This document shows positions 1-5,781 of a stretch of DNA of 6,898 nt, in pieces (position 1 is the first letter of the stretch; each line of letters begins with the position of its first letter). The notes below the pieces were generated by a model, which was not told where the DNA came from, made no database searches, and saw only the letters and a list, made by a program, of their open reading frames with translations. The position numbers were made by a program, and so were the translations under genes. Source of the stretch: JBEKDJ01 sp050014415 (lineage in GTDB: Bacteria > Desulfobacterota > BSN033 > UBA1163); NCBI GenBank assembly GCA_050014415.1, contig JBEKDJ010000265.1, positions 1 to 6,898 of the forward strand, read 5' to 3'.

Positions 1-74
1 CTGTATTTGGCCGGAAATACCAAATGGTATATGAGTACCGTAACATTATGACTCTTGTAGACATATTCGCTCAC
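1..74 (-). CDS. tnpA: IS200/IS605-type transposase TnpA, N-terminal fragment (runs off left edge)
   Basis: The minus strand reads open from a GTG at 74-72 to the window edge, giving 24 codons and two bases. The peptide contains HNVTVLIYHLVFPAKY, the characteristic opening beta strand of Y1 HUH transposases of the IS200/IS605 and REP-associated (RAYT) group, which typically start with a short basic lead followed by 'V..L.YHLV...KYR'. Family enzymes nick single-stranded DNA at hairpin-marked ends. The catalytic HUH motif and the tyrosine would lie beyond the edge, so integrity cannot be judged. An in-frame TAA lies just before the GTG and no Shine-Dalgarno is obvious, which is common for these poorly expressed genes. 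A palindrome sits 12 bases upstream of the start, as expected for an element end. The family call is from motif recognition only. Confidence 0.62.
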   Translation of the reverse strand, partial: MSEYVYKSHNVTVLIYHLVFPAKY

Positions 75-81
75 ATAGACA

Positions 82-105
82 TTTTACGCCGCAAGCGGCG
101 GGGAA
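82..105. repeat. GC-rich palindrome upstream of tnpA, possible IS200/IS605 end hairpin or REP
   Basis: CGCCGC (87-92) and GCGGCG (95-100) form a perfect 6-bp stem around AA. On the plus strand it extends, after one A-G mismatch, through TTTT (82-85) against GGAA (102-105) with two G-U wobbles. IS200/IS605 transposases recognise imperfect hairpins near the element ends, and RAYT proteins act on REP hairpins of similar look. The position just in front of the TnpA start fits either. No uridine tract follows on either strand, so a classical intrinsic terminator is unlikely. The exact element boundary cannot be placed. Confidence 0.45.
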
Positions 106-161
106 TACAACCCGAATTGATTCAACTCTATTTTATTTGATCCTTTTTAACTGTTTTCCTC

Positions 162-423
162 TCAATTCCTCTCTGAATAACGACTTGCAATTGTGACAGG
201 GATCTGAACCCATTTACTTTTCTCAGCCTCGGCTCGATATCCAAAAGGGCTGCTTCTTGGATAATGTCAACAACTGCGACTATCGCCCCTTCCTCGGCAT
301 AAAGGAGAGCGGCAGCCTTCCCATTTCCAATTGGCTCAATGTCTACCGGTCCGGAGAGGCAGCCAGCCCCTCTGGATCCATCAGGAGATCAGCAGACCTG
401 CCTGCTAATGTGTTTTCGACCAT
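162..423 (-). pseudogene. Short-chain dehydrogenase/reductase, truncated and frameshifted 5' remnant
   Basis: Three minus-strand frames join into an SDR N-terminus. An ATG at 423-421 opens MVENTLAGRSADLL, the usual SDR lead-in. After a frame change near 382-386 comes GSRGAGCLSGPVDIEP, then IGNGKAAALLYAEEG (about 287-331) and AIVAVVDI (263-286). This is the Rossmann beta1-glycine loop-alpha1-beta2 unit, with an acidic residue ending beta2 as in NAD-preferring members. A second frame change after about position 240 gives AEAEKSKWVQIPVTIAS, resembling the 'G.....PVDV' beta3 region, and ends at a TGA at 162-164. The catalytic Ser-Tyr-Lys half is absent. The ATG lies 37 bases after the M24 stop codon, so this was probably the next gene of the same operon. 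The family call is fairly secure; the original substrate is unknown. Confidence 0.6.
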
Positions 424-460
424 AGTCGTAATAGGGTTGAGATGTTCGCATGCGTGAGAT

Positions 461-1777
461 CTATACATCTACAACAACCATTCGAGTGGGAATTTTGTTC
501 AGTTCCTCACAACCCCTCTTAGTTACAATGGCATTACCACCGATGGCCACGTAGGTCCGACCATAAGCTGAATTAGGCTCTATCTCGAAAAGCATACCCT
601 CCTCAATCACAAGGTCCGCACGTTCCATCTTGGGTTCTAATAACGGCACATCTCCCAAGCGCTCCTTCACACCAGTGAAATTGATAACCCCCACTGTGAT
701 ATCAGAAACCGGCTCGTGCGGATTAAGCGAATGGACTAAGGGACTCAATTGCCAGGCGTCTTCCCTCTTATTAGGCTCAGCCATCGCTTCGGCAAGCTGA
801 CCGAATGTAATTCCCGGTCGGATCATCCTTACACCAATTTCATAGGATTCCCGAGCCAGAGTAGCCAACTTTACCTTCTCGGCGCTTGGCTCACCAATGG
901 AAACAGCAATTAAGGCCTGGGCATGCAGCGATCCCACATTGGCCATAAGCTCACACTCGACTAAGTCTCCCTTACTGATCACTGGCGGCTTCAGCCCATG
1001 CGCTAACCATGCTATCCCACGTCCCCCATCCGGCCCAAAGCCAATCGAGCAAACTGGCAAAGTGAGGGGCCAAACTTCGGCACCGTAAGGAATAAGCTTA
1101 CTCTGGTATGCACTCTCGATATCTGCCACGGTGTTCCCCAGCTTGCAGGCATCCACGAATTCCTCAGCCGCAACCTCCAATATCAACGCGGCTTTGCGAA
1201 ACATGGCGATTTCTTCGTGACTCTTCACCATCATGATTTGAACGAACGGCTTCCATAGATCCACAAAGGTGACTTTTGGCAAAGACTGCTTGATAAAGCT
1301 TGTTAGACCACTTGCTATCATGGTTTGGATTTGGCGGGAAAACTGACCATTACCAATTATTCCAATGCGGGAACTGTCCAGCCCTCTCTCTTTCAGTATC
1401 ATCACCCAGTCGTCCCTACTCTCCTGAGGGAAGCGCCAATCCTTTATCCAAGATTCTATTCCATACGCTTCACTCTTCATGAAAGTGTCAATCTCAAGTG
1501 AGAACATTCCCCAAAAGCCAATCGGTTCTCCCTTCAAGGGAAAAAAGACAAGGGGGGCAATCCCGGGTAGTTCGTTGGTGAAGTAAGTCGATGGGTCATC
1601 CCATCGGGTTACACCCTGTACTACGATGAGGGCTTCCACGTCGTTTTCCTCCATCATTTTGCGGATTAAGCCAAAGCGCCGGTCTCGCTCCTTCAGAGAG
1701 AGTGTGGGATACTCCGAAAGCTTACTCCGGTCTGGTTTAGGCAAAGATTTGGCTTGCGCTAAAGACTCTTTTACCAT
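461..1777 (-). CDS. M24 (creatinase/prolidase-fold) family protein, metal site largely lost
   Basis: The protein has 438 residues, the size of a two-domain creatinase or Xaa-Pro peptidase. Residues about 1-185 fit the N-terminal creatinase-type domain and about 186-438 the pita-bread catalytic domain, with recognisable anchors MMVKSHEEIAMFRKAA, KGDLV (269-273), IEEGMLFEIEP (391-401) and AIVTKRG (416-422). Matching spacing with E. coli PepP from memory, the two metal aspartates become Glu276 and Gln287 (11 apart as in PepP). His349 and Glu400 appear kept, and the last ligand Glu becomes Gly413. His260 sits where creatinase has its catalytic histidine. A metal-independent creatinase-like C-N hydrolase, or a non-catalytic relative, is therefore more likely than an aminopeptidase. 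The ATG at 1777 has a strong AAAGGAGG (1783-1790) five bases upstream. No signal peptide is visible, so it is probably cytoplasmic. It is the only intact gene between two gene remnants. Confidence 0.85.
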   Translation of the reverse strand: MVKESLAQAKSLPKPDRSKLSEYPTLSLKERDRRFGLIRKMMEENDVEALIVVQGVTRWDDPSTYFTNELPGIAPLVFFPLKGEPIGFWGMFSLEIDTFMKSEAYGIESWIKDWRFPQESRDDWVMILKERGLDSSRIGIIGNGQFSRQIQTMIASGLTSFIKQSLPKVTFVDLWKPFVQIMMVKSHEEIAMFRKAALILEVAAEEFVDACKLGNTVADIESAYQSKLIPYGAEVWPLTLPVCSIGFGPDGGRGIAWLAHGLKPPVISKGDLVECELMANVGSLHAQALIAVSIGEPSAEKVKLATLARESYEIGVRMIRPGITFGQLAEAMAEPNKREDAWQLSPLVHSLNPHEPVSDITVGVINFTGVKERLGDVPLLEPKMERADLVIEEGMLFEIEPNSAYGRTYVAIGGNAIVTKRGCEELNKIPTRMVVVDV

Positions 1778-1782
1778 TTTAT

Positions 1783-1790
1783 CCTCCTTT
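1783..1790 (-). promoter_or_regulatory. Strong ribosome binding site of the M24 gene
   Basis: AAAGGAGG on the minus strand, followed by ATAAA and the ATG at 1777. It is a near-ideal Shine-Dalgarno and fixes the start codon. It suggests the M24 gene is translated independently rather than through coupling to the upstream remnant. Confidence 0.85.
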
Positions 1791-1893
1791 GAAATATAAA
1801 TAATATAGAACGGTTGCTTCTTTTACGAACTCCCTCTATTCTGTTACATAATCGAACAATTCAAAGAATAATCTGGCTTCATCTGCACACCGC
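1791..1893 (-). other. AT-rich leader of the M24 gene
   Basis: About 100 bases lie between the stop codon of the ligase remnant (1894-1896) and the M24 ribosome binding site. The stretch is clearly richer in A and T than its surroundings, with TATATTATTTATATT-like sequence close to the gene. It could hold a promoter. TTGAAT and TATATT-like hexamers exist, but I found no pair with good spacing, so none is called. I see no open frame of interest here. Confidence 0.3.
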
Positions 1894-1992
1894 TCAGCCA
1901 CTCGGAGATACTAGGACTTTATACTTTCTAAAATACTTCTTCACCTCCTCTCTAAGAATCTTTCCAACAGATGTTTTGACATCACCTCTACC
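1894..1992 (-). pseudogene. AMP-forming acyl-CoA ligase (ANL family), C-terminal remnant
   Basis: The minus strand encodes KTSVGKILREEVKKYFRKY (about 1921-1977), then ends at a TGA at 1894-1896. This is the C-terminal A10 motif of AMP-dependent acyl-CoA synthetases, normally PKTSVGKI.RR.LR..Y; its second lysine (codon 1960-1962) is the adenylation-step lysine. Upstream, another frame reads ARVEVMSK directly into the motif if one A is restored to the AAAA run at 1974-1977. That matches the usual beta strand before A10 and points to a single-base deletion in a homopolymer. Further upstream that frame has stop codons and no recognisable ligase sequence, so nearly the whole enzyme, normally over 500 residues, is gone. 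The strand is the same as the operon. The family call rests on a short but very characteristic motif; the substrate is unknown. Confidence 0.55.
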
Positions 1993-2042
1993 CTTGCCCA
2001 TCAAAAGCTGGAGGGAATTTACCTTATCATTCGGAGTGTTAC

Positions 2043-2075
2043 TCCCTCTCCCCCGGATCAGAGGGGGGAGAGGGA
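2043..2075. repeat. 12-bp perfect palindrome, REP-like, just after the binding-protein gene
   Basis: The left arm TCCCTCTCCCCC (2043-2054) pairs without mismatch with GGGGGAGAGGGA (2064-2075) around a 9-base loop. It begins 8 bases beyond the stop codon of the binding-protein gene. On the transcribed strand no U-run follows, so this is more like an intergenic repetitive palindrome. Sequences of the CCCTCTCCC...GGGAGAGGG kind recur between genes in many proteobacterial genomes. It may still act as an mRNA-stabilising stem or attenuator separating the transporter transcript from what follows. Confidence 0.6.
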
Positions 2076-2082
2076 TTGAGTA

Positions 2083-3291
2083 CTATTTCCTTTTACAACG
2101 TGGATTGTTAACCTCCTCTTCCTCTATCGCGACTTCTGATGCAGGTATCATGGTCGCCGGGCTAAAATAGGGTGGCGTCTTGCTCGTAATTGTGACGACG
2201 GGAAGAGGCATTATCAACTGATGGTCGCATACACGCATATATATCTCGCCAATGACGCTTTTCATCCGTAATCCTTCGAGGGCAGGAACGAGCTTGTTGA
2301 CTTCGACAGATCCGGCCTTCTTGACACCTTCCAGGATGAACTTGATGCCGATGTATTCCCTAGCGGCAATGCTCGTGGGCTCCGGATATTCGGCACCCTT
2401 ATACCACTTTTTCCAGTCGCTAACGAAAGCAATGCTTTCTTTGGTATTCACCGTTGGAAAGTACGTGTCGACGGCGATATTATTGAGGGAGGCGTCGGGA
2501 TTCTCCAGGATGACTGCCCGATCGGCAAGGGCCGGTCCGAGAACAACCGCCTTTATTCCGAGATCGAGGCGCTGCTTGAGCAGAACACTTATGTCGAGAC
2601 CCCAGTCAGACGAAATAATTGCCTCCGCGCCGGAATTCTTTATCTTTGTAAAGAAAGGGGAGAGGTCTTTCGACATGAGAGGATGGTAGTCGTCGGCCAC
2701 GATCTGGCCCCCTGGAATCTGCCGCGCAATTTCCCTTTTCAAGGCCGCCCCGTAATCACGTCCATAGGAGTAATCCTGGTTCAGGAGGTAGAACTTCTTG
2801 TAGGGCAGGTTCTTCGCAGCATAAGCGACGAGGGTTCGCGCCATCATCGACGTATTCCAGGTAGGCCTCACGGCGTTGTAGGTAAAGTTCTTCCCTGTTT
2901 CGTCATCCGAATGGGCTGCCATCACGAGTAGAATGTTGTACTCCTTGGTCAGATCCTGAAGCGGCTTGACTATGTTCGATCCCGCACCGAGGATGATGTC
3001 TGCTCTGCCTTCCAAGAGATACTTCTGTGCTTTCGACATCGCCACTTCGGGCTTGAGCTGGCTGTCTTCGGATATAAGCTCTACCTTCCTTCCGAGTACC
3101 CCCCCCTGGGCGTTCGTCTCGTCAACGGCGAACCGTGCGCCTAGGACCCATTGTTCCCCGGATGCCTTTGCAGGACCGGACAATGGGTGAAGTATAAGGA
3201 TTCTGATGGGGCCTTGCTGGGCACGGAGCGACGAGGAAAAAACGATTATGAGGATGATTACTACGGCAGCCTGCACTACGATTTTTCTCAT
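2083..3291 (-). CDS. livK: Periplasmic solute-binding protein of a branched-chain amino acid-type ABC importer
   Basis: The 402-residue protein captures the solute in the periplasm and delivers it to the LivHM permease. Residues 1-24 are a Sec signal peptide: basic MRK, the hydrophobic run VVQAAVVIILIIVFSSS, and likely cleavage after LRA (A24/Q25), with no lipobox. The mature part is a type I periplasmic-binding fold (Peripla_BP_6): ILILHPLSGPAKASGEQWVLGA at the first strand and ligand loop, AVDETNAQGGVLGRKVEL, then ADIILGAGSN near 97-106 and NQDYSYGRDYG near 171-181 in the inter-lobe region. The ending NPRCKRK is typical of a subgroup of these proteins. I chose the ATG at 3291 because GGAGG (3297-3301) stands five bases before it; a TTG at 3303 would overlap that site. 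It follows livF by 24 bases. The symbol denotes the family, not leucine specificity. Confidence 0.92.
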   Translation of the reverse strand: MRKIVVQAAVVIILIIVFSSSLRAQQGPIRILILHPLSGPAKASGEQWVLGARFAVDETNAQGGVLGRKVELISEDSQLKPEVAMSKAQKYLLEGRADIILGAGSNIVKPLQDLTKEYNILLVMAAHSDDETGKNFTYNAVRPTWNTSMMARTLVAYAAKNLPYKKFYLLNQDYSYGRDYGAALKREIARQIPGGQIVADDYHPLMSKDLSPFFTKIKNSGAEAIISSDWGLDISVLLKQRLDLGIKAVVLGPALADRAVILENPDASLNNIAVDTYFPTVNTKESIAFVSDWKKWYKGAEYPEPTSIAAREYIGIKFILEGVKKAGSVEVNKLVPALEGLRMKSVIGEIYMRVCDHQLIMPLPVVTITSKTPPYFSPATMIPASEVAIEEEEVNNPRCKRK

Positions 3292-3294
3292 ATG

Positions 3295-3301
3295 CACCTC
3301 C
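3295..3301 (-). promoter_or_regulatory. Ribosome binding site that fixes the binding-protein start
   Basis: GGAGGTG on the minus strand, five bases from the end of GGAGG to the ATG at 3291. It lies in the 24-base gap after livF. It rules out the in-frame TTG at 3303, which would place the signal inside the coding region. Strong independent initiation suits a binding protein needed in excess over the permease. Confidence 0.8.
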
Positions 3302-3315
3302 AATTTTACTTTTAG

Positions 3316-4026
3316 TTAGACCGCTAGGAATCTGGTCTGGATCTCCTTGTTTACGAGCGTCTCCCGTCCGGTCCCGGTATGGGCGACGCGCCCTTTCACC
3401 ATTACGTATACTCGCTGGGCCATCTTGCAAGTGCAGTTGAGGTTTCTGTCGACAAGGATAACGGATATCCCCTGCTCGTATATCTCATTGATAAAACTGA
3501 AGACGAGGTCGGCGACTTTGGGGCTGAGACCCTCGGATGGCTCATCAATGAGCATCAGCTCCGGTTCGCCCATGAGGGTCCTCGCAAGAGTAAGCAGTTG
3601 CTGCTCCCCTCCCGACAAGCTTCCTCCCGCTGTGCTGTCTCTTGCCGCAAGCTGTTGGAACCTGCTATAGACCCTATCTATCACCTCCCTTCCTTTTTTG
3701 TCTTTTCCCGATCCCTTCTTAAGACCCATGATGAGGTTCTCTCTTACGGTCAGGCCTGGAAAGATTCTTCGGTCCTCGGGCACGTAGCCAATGCCAGAGC
3801 GGGCGATATGGAAGGGTTGCTTCCCCCTTATCTCCTGACCCTTGAAAAGGATCGATCCAAACCGGGGCGGAACAACACCCATGATGCTTTTCAAGGTTGT
3901 TGATTTCCCCACCCCGTTTCTTCCAAGAATGGCAACGATTTGGCCTCGATCTACTTCCAGCGTTACGCCATCGAGGACGTGGCTGTCACCATAGTATGTG
4001 TGGATATTTTTTACCTGCAACAACAT
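3316..4026 (-). CDS. livF: ABC transporter ATP-binding protein LivF
   Basis: This is the second ATPase of the importer, 236 residues from the chosen ATG, normal for LivF. It shows Walker A GRNGVGKST (35-43), the LivF-type Q-loop region YVPEDRRIFPGLTVRENL (81-98), the signature LSGGEQQ (137-143), Walker B LMLIDEPS (157-164) and D-loop GLSPK (166-170). At the H-loop, where LivF proteins usually read VEQN, this protein has VDRN (192-195), so Arg194 stands at the switch position. VDKN/VDRN variants occur in some HAAT ATPases as I recall, so it is probably a subgroup trait. I chose the ATG at 4026, one base after the livG stop, because LivF families start at 'ML.V.N....YG'. The in-frame ATG at 4056 adds ten unlike residues and overlaps livG. 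A GAGG lies ten bases before the chosen start. Confidence 0.92.
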   Translation of the reverse strand: MLLQVKNIHTYYGDSHVLDGVTLEVDRGQIVAILGRNGVGKSTTLKSIMGVVPPRFGSILFKGQEIRGKQPFHIARSGIGYVPEDRRIFPGLTVRENLIMGLKKGSGKDKKGREVIDRVYSRFQQLAARDSTAGGSLSGGEQQLLTLARTLMGEPELMLIDEPSEGLSPKVADLVFSFINEIYEQGISVILVDRNLNCTCKMAQRVYVMVKGRVAHTGTGRETLVNKEIQTRFLAV

Positions 4027-4027
4027 G

Positions 4028-4801
4028 CTATTCCAACCTCGAGACAGGTTTCTCATCCATTAAATTTCCGAGATAGGCTTCCCTTACCGTAGCATTGTTC
4101 CGTATTTCTTCGGGAGTGCCTGATGCGAGAATCATCCCATAGTTGAGCACGCTAATCCTGTCGGCCAGGTTAAAGACGACGTCCATGTCGTGCTCGACAA
4201 TGAGGAGAGTTTTTTGAGCAGTTACCTCTCTAATCAGCTTCACTATCTCCCGAGTCTCTTCCGGCGAGAGTCCCGCTCCTGGTTCATCGAGAAGCACCAA
4301 CTCAGGGTCCAGGGCAATGGCAAGGCCCACCTCCAACGCCCTCTGCTGGCCGTAGCCGAGGGTCCCAGCAGATTCATCCCTATACGCCATGAGATTGAAA
4401 CGGTCGAGTAGGTATTCACTCTCTTCTGTTATCTGTCCCATGGTTGCCAGTCTGCGCAAATACTGCAACGCCAGCCGGTGTTTTGCCACAATGACATTCC
4501 TCATGTTTTCGAATACCGTCAATTCCTTGAATATGTTTATGACCTGAAACGATCGGGCAATACCGAGTCGAGCAATCTTATGAGGGGCAAGGCCGTCTAT
4601 CCGTGTATCATTGAACTGGATGGTTCCACGAGTGGGAACGTAGTGACCGGTGATAAGATTGAAGAGGGTGCTCTTTCCCGCTCCGTTCGGCCCGATGAGC
4701 GCATGTCTCTCCCCTTTATAAACCACGAGGTCGACCCCGTTGATAGCCCGAAAATGGCCGAAATCTTTGGTAACGCCTTTCAGCGCCAAGATGTTCGTCA
4801 C
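4028..4801 (-). CDS. livG: ABC transporter ATP-binding protein LivG
   Basis: This is the first ATPase of the importer, 257 residues, acting at the inner face of the membrane as a heterodimer with LivF. It shows Walker A GPNGAGKST (37-45), Q-loop Gln86 in ARSFQ, signature LGYGQQR (148-154), Walker B LVLLDEP (168-174), D-loop GLSPEE (177-182) and H-loop His204 in VEHD. The C-terminal GTPEEI and AYLG are typical of LivG. All catalytic motifs look intact, including the His and Gln that LivF varies. The signature reads LGYGQ rather than LSGGQ, which is usual in LivG. The start is GTG at 4801, overlapping the livM stop as GTGA, with AAGGAGG (4806-4812) four bases upstream inside the end of livM. 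Translation is thus coupled to livM and also well signalled on its own. Confidence 0.94.
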   Translation of the reverse strand: MTNILALKGVTKDFGHFRAINGVDLVVYKGERHALIGPNGAGKSTLFNLITGHYVPTRGTIQFNDTRIDGLAPHKIARLGIARSFQVINIFKELTVFENMRNVIVAKHRLALQYLRRLATMGQITEESEYLLDRFNLMAYRDESAGTLGYGQQRALEVGLAIALDPELVLLDEPGAGLSPEETREIVKLIREVTAQKTLLIVEHDMDVVFNLADRISVLNYGMILASGTPEEIRNNATVREAYLGNLMDEKPVSRLE

Positions 4802-5781
4802 AGAGCCTCCTTCTCGTCCGCAAAGGGAACCTTCTTTATGAGGTCTCTGATCATCCCTGCAACTCCCTTAGGATAGAACAACAACAAGAGCACGAAGAAG
4901 GCGCCCATAAGGAGTTGCCACCTTTCCGTAAAAGAGCTGAGATACTCGACAAGGTACACATAGACGAGGGCCCCAATCATAGGACCGACGAAGCTCGCAT
5001 ATCCTCCAATGACGGATATGATGAGTATATCGAAAGACATGGACATATCGAGAAAATGGGGAGACACCATCTTCTTCATAAGAATGAAAAGCGCTCCGGA
5101 GAGACCGGCGATTAGGCCGGAGAAGGTGAAAACCATGAGCTTCGCGACACCCACATTTACCCCGAGGAATCCTGTTCTGTTCGAATTCGACTTGATTGCG
5201 GTTAAGGTATTGCCGAGGGATGTCTTCGTGAAGTACCAGGAAAGAGCAATTGAGATGGCGGCAAAGAGGAAAACGAAATAGTAAAAGAACGTCACATTGC
5301 TCAACGCGAATTGACCGATCGACGGTATTGAGACAATTCTAGCCGACCAACCTGTAAGCCCATCGTCTCCGCCGGTGAGATCCCTCCACTTCCACGCAAT
5401 AGCCCAGAGCATCTGGCTCAATGCGAGAGTCGCAAAGGCAAGGTATATCTTTGTAAGCCTGAGAACGATGAGGCCAAAAAGTAATCCGCAAAAGAGTCCC
5501 CCTATTGCACCATTGAGGATCGCGAGGGGTATGGGGGCAGCGTGATCAGCCAGATGAAGGAGAGAGAGTGCGGCAGCATAGGCGCCTACGCCGAAGAAGG
5601 CAGCATGACCAAAGGAGACTAAGCCGGTATGGCCGAGAAGCAAATAGTAGCTTATGCCGAGGACTGAATAGATGATAGCCTGGGTCACGAGGTAGGTCTG
5701 GAATTTGTTCATGACCAAAGGAAAGACGACCACCAGGAGAAGCACAAATAAGATAGATGCAGATTTCAGCCTGTGTTTCAT
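4798..5781 (-). CDS. livM: ABC transporter permease LivM
   Basis: The 327-residue inner-membrane permease pairs with LivH to form the channel. Many hydrophobic segments are visible, the first at about 9-24. The LivM hallmarks are present: GHTGLVSFGHAAFFGVGAY (50-68), GGDDGLTG (137-144) in the periplasmic loop, the cytoplasmic coupling loop LGNTLTAIKSNSNRTGFLG (189-207) that contacts the ATPases, and VIGGYASFVGPMIGA (257-271). The short basic/acidic tail ending KEAL is cytoplasmic. The length is near the usual 300-350; the long N-terminal extension seen in some LivM proteins is absent. The ATG at 5781 overlaps the livH stop as ATGA, with only a weak GGAA upstream, so translation is probably coupled to livH. 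Confidence 0.94.
   Translation of the reverse strand: MKHRLKSASILFVLLLVVVFPLVMNKFQTYLVTQAIIYSVLGISYYLLLGHTGLVSFGHAAFFGVGAYAAALSLLHLADHAAPIPLAILNGAIGGLFCGLLFGLIVLRLTKIYLAFATLALSQMLWAIAWKWRDLTGGDDGLTGWSARIVSIPSIGQFALSNVTFFYYFVFLFAAISIALSWYFTKTSLGNTLTAIKSNSNRTGFLGVNVGVAKLMVFTFSGLIAGLSGALFILMKKMVSPHFLDMSMSFDILIISVIGGYASFVGPMIGALVYVYLVEYLSSFTERWQLLMGAFFVLLLLFYPKGVAGMIRDLIKKVPFADEKEAL

Noticed and set aside
17..30. Palindrome ATACCA-AA-TGGTAT as an operator
   Set aside because: It lies inside the TnpA coding start and is short enough to be incidental.
257..457. 66-codon plus-strand open frame in the left flank
   Set aside because: The minus strand here encodes recognisable SDR pieces; the plus frame shows no family features.
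2043..2075. Rho-independent terminator for the transporter operon
   Set aside because: The stem is strong but no U-tract follows on the transcribed strand, so it is recorded as a REP-like palindrome instead.
1814..2170. 118-codon plus-strand open frame across the gap between the M24 and binding-protein genes
   Set aside because: The peptide is low-complexity and unlike a protein. The opposite strand carries the ligase motif and the 3' end of the binding-protein gene.
3292..3303. TTG start giving a binding protein four residues longer
   Set aside because: The TTG overlaps the GGAGG ribosome binding site that serves the ATG at 3291, and the signal peptide begins naturally at MRK.
3379..3903. 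174-codon plus-strand open frame over livF
   Set aside because: It is antisense to a well-supported ATPase gene, resembles no known family and has no ribosome site; it is a mirror of the livF codon pattern.
4027..4056. LivF start at the ATG at 4056
   Set aside because: It would add ten residues unlike any LivF start, overlap livG by 29 bases, and lack a good ribosome site.
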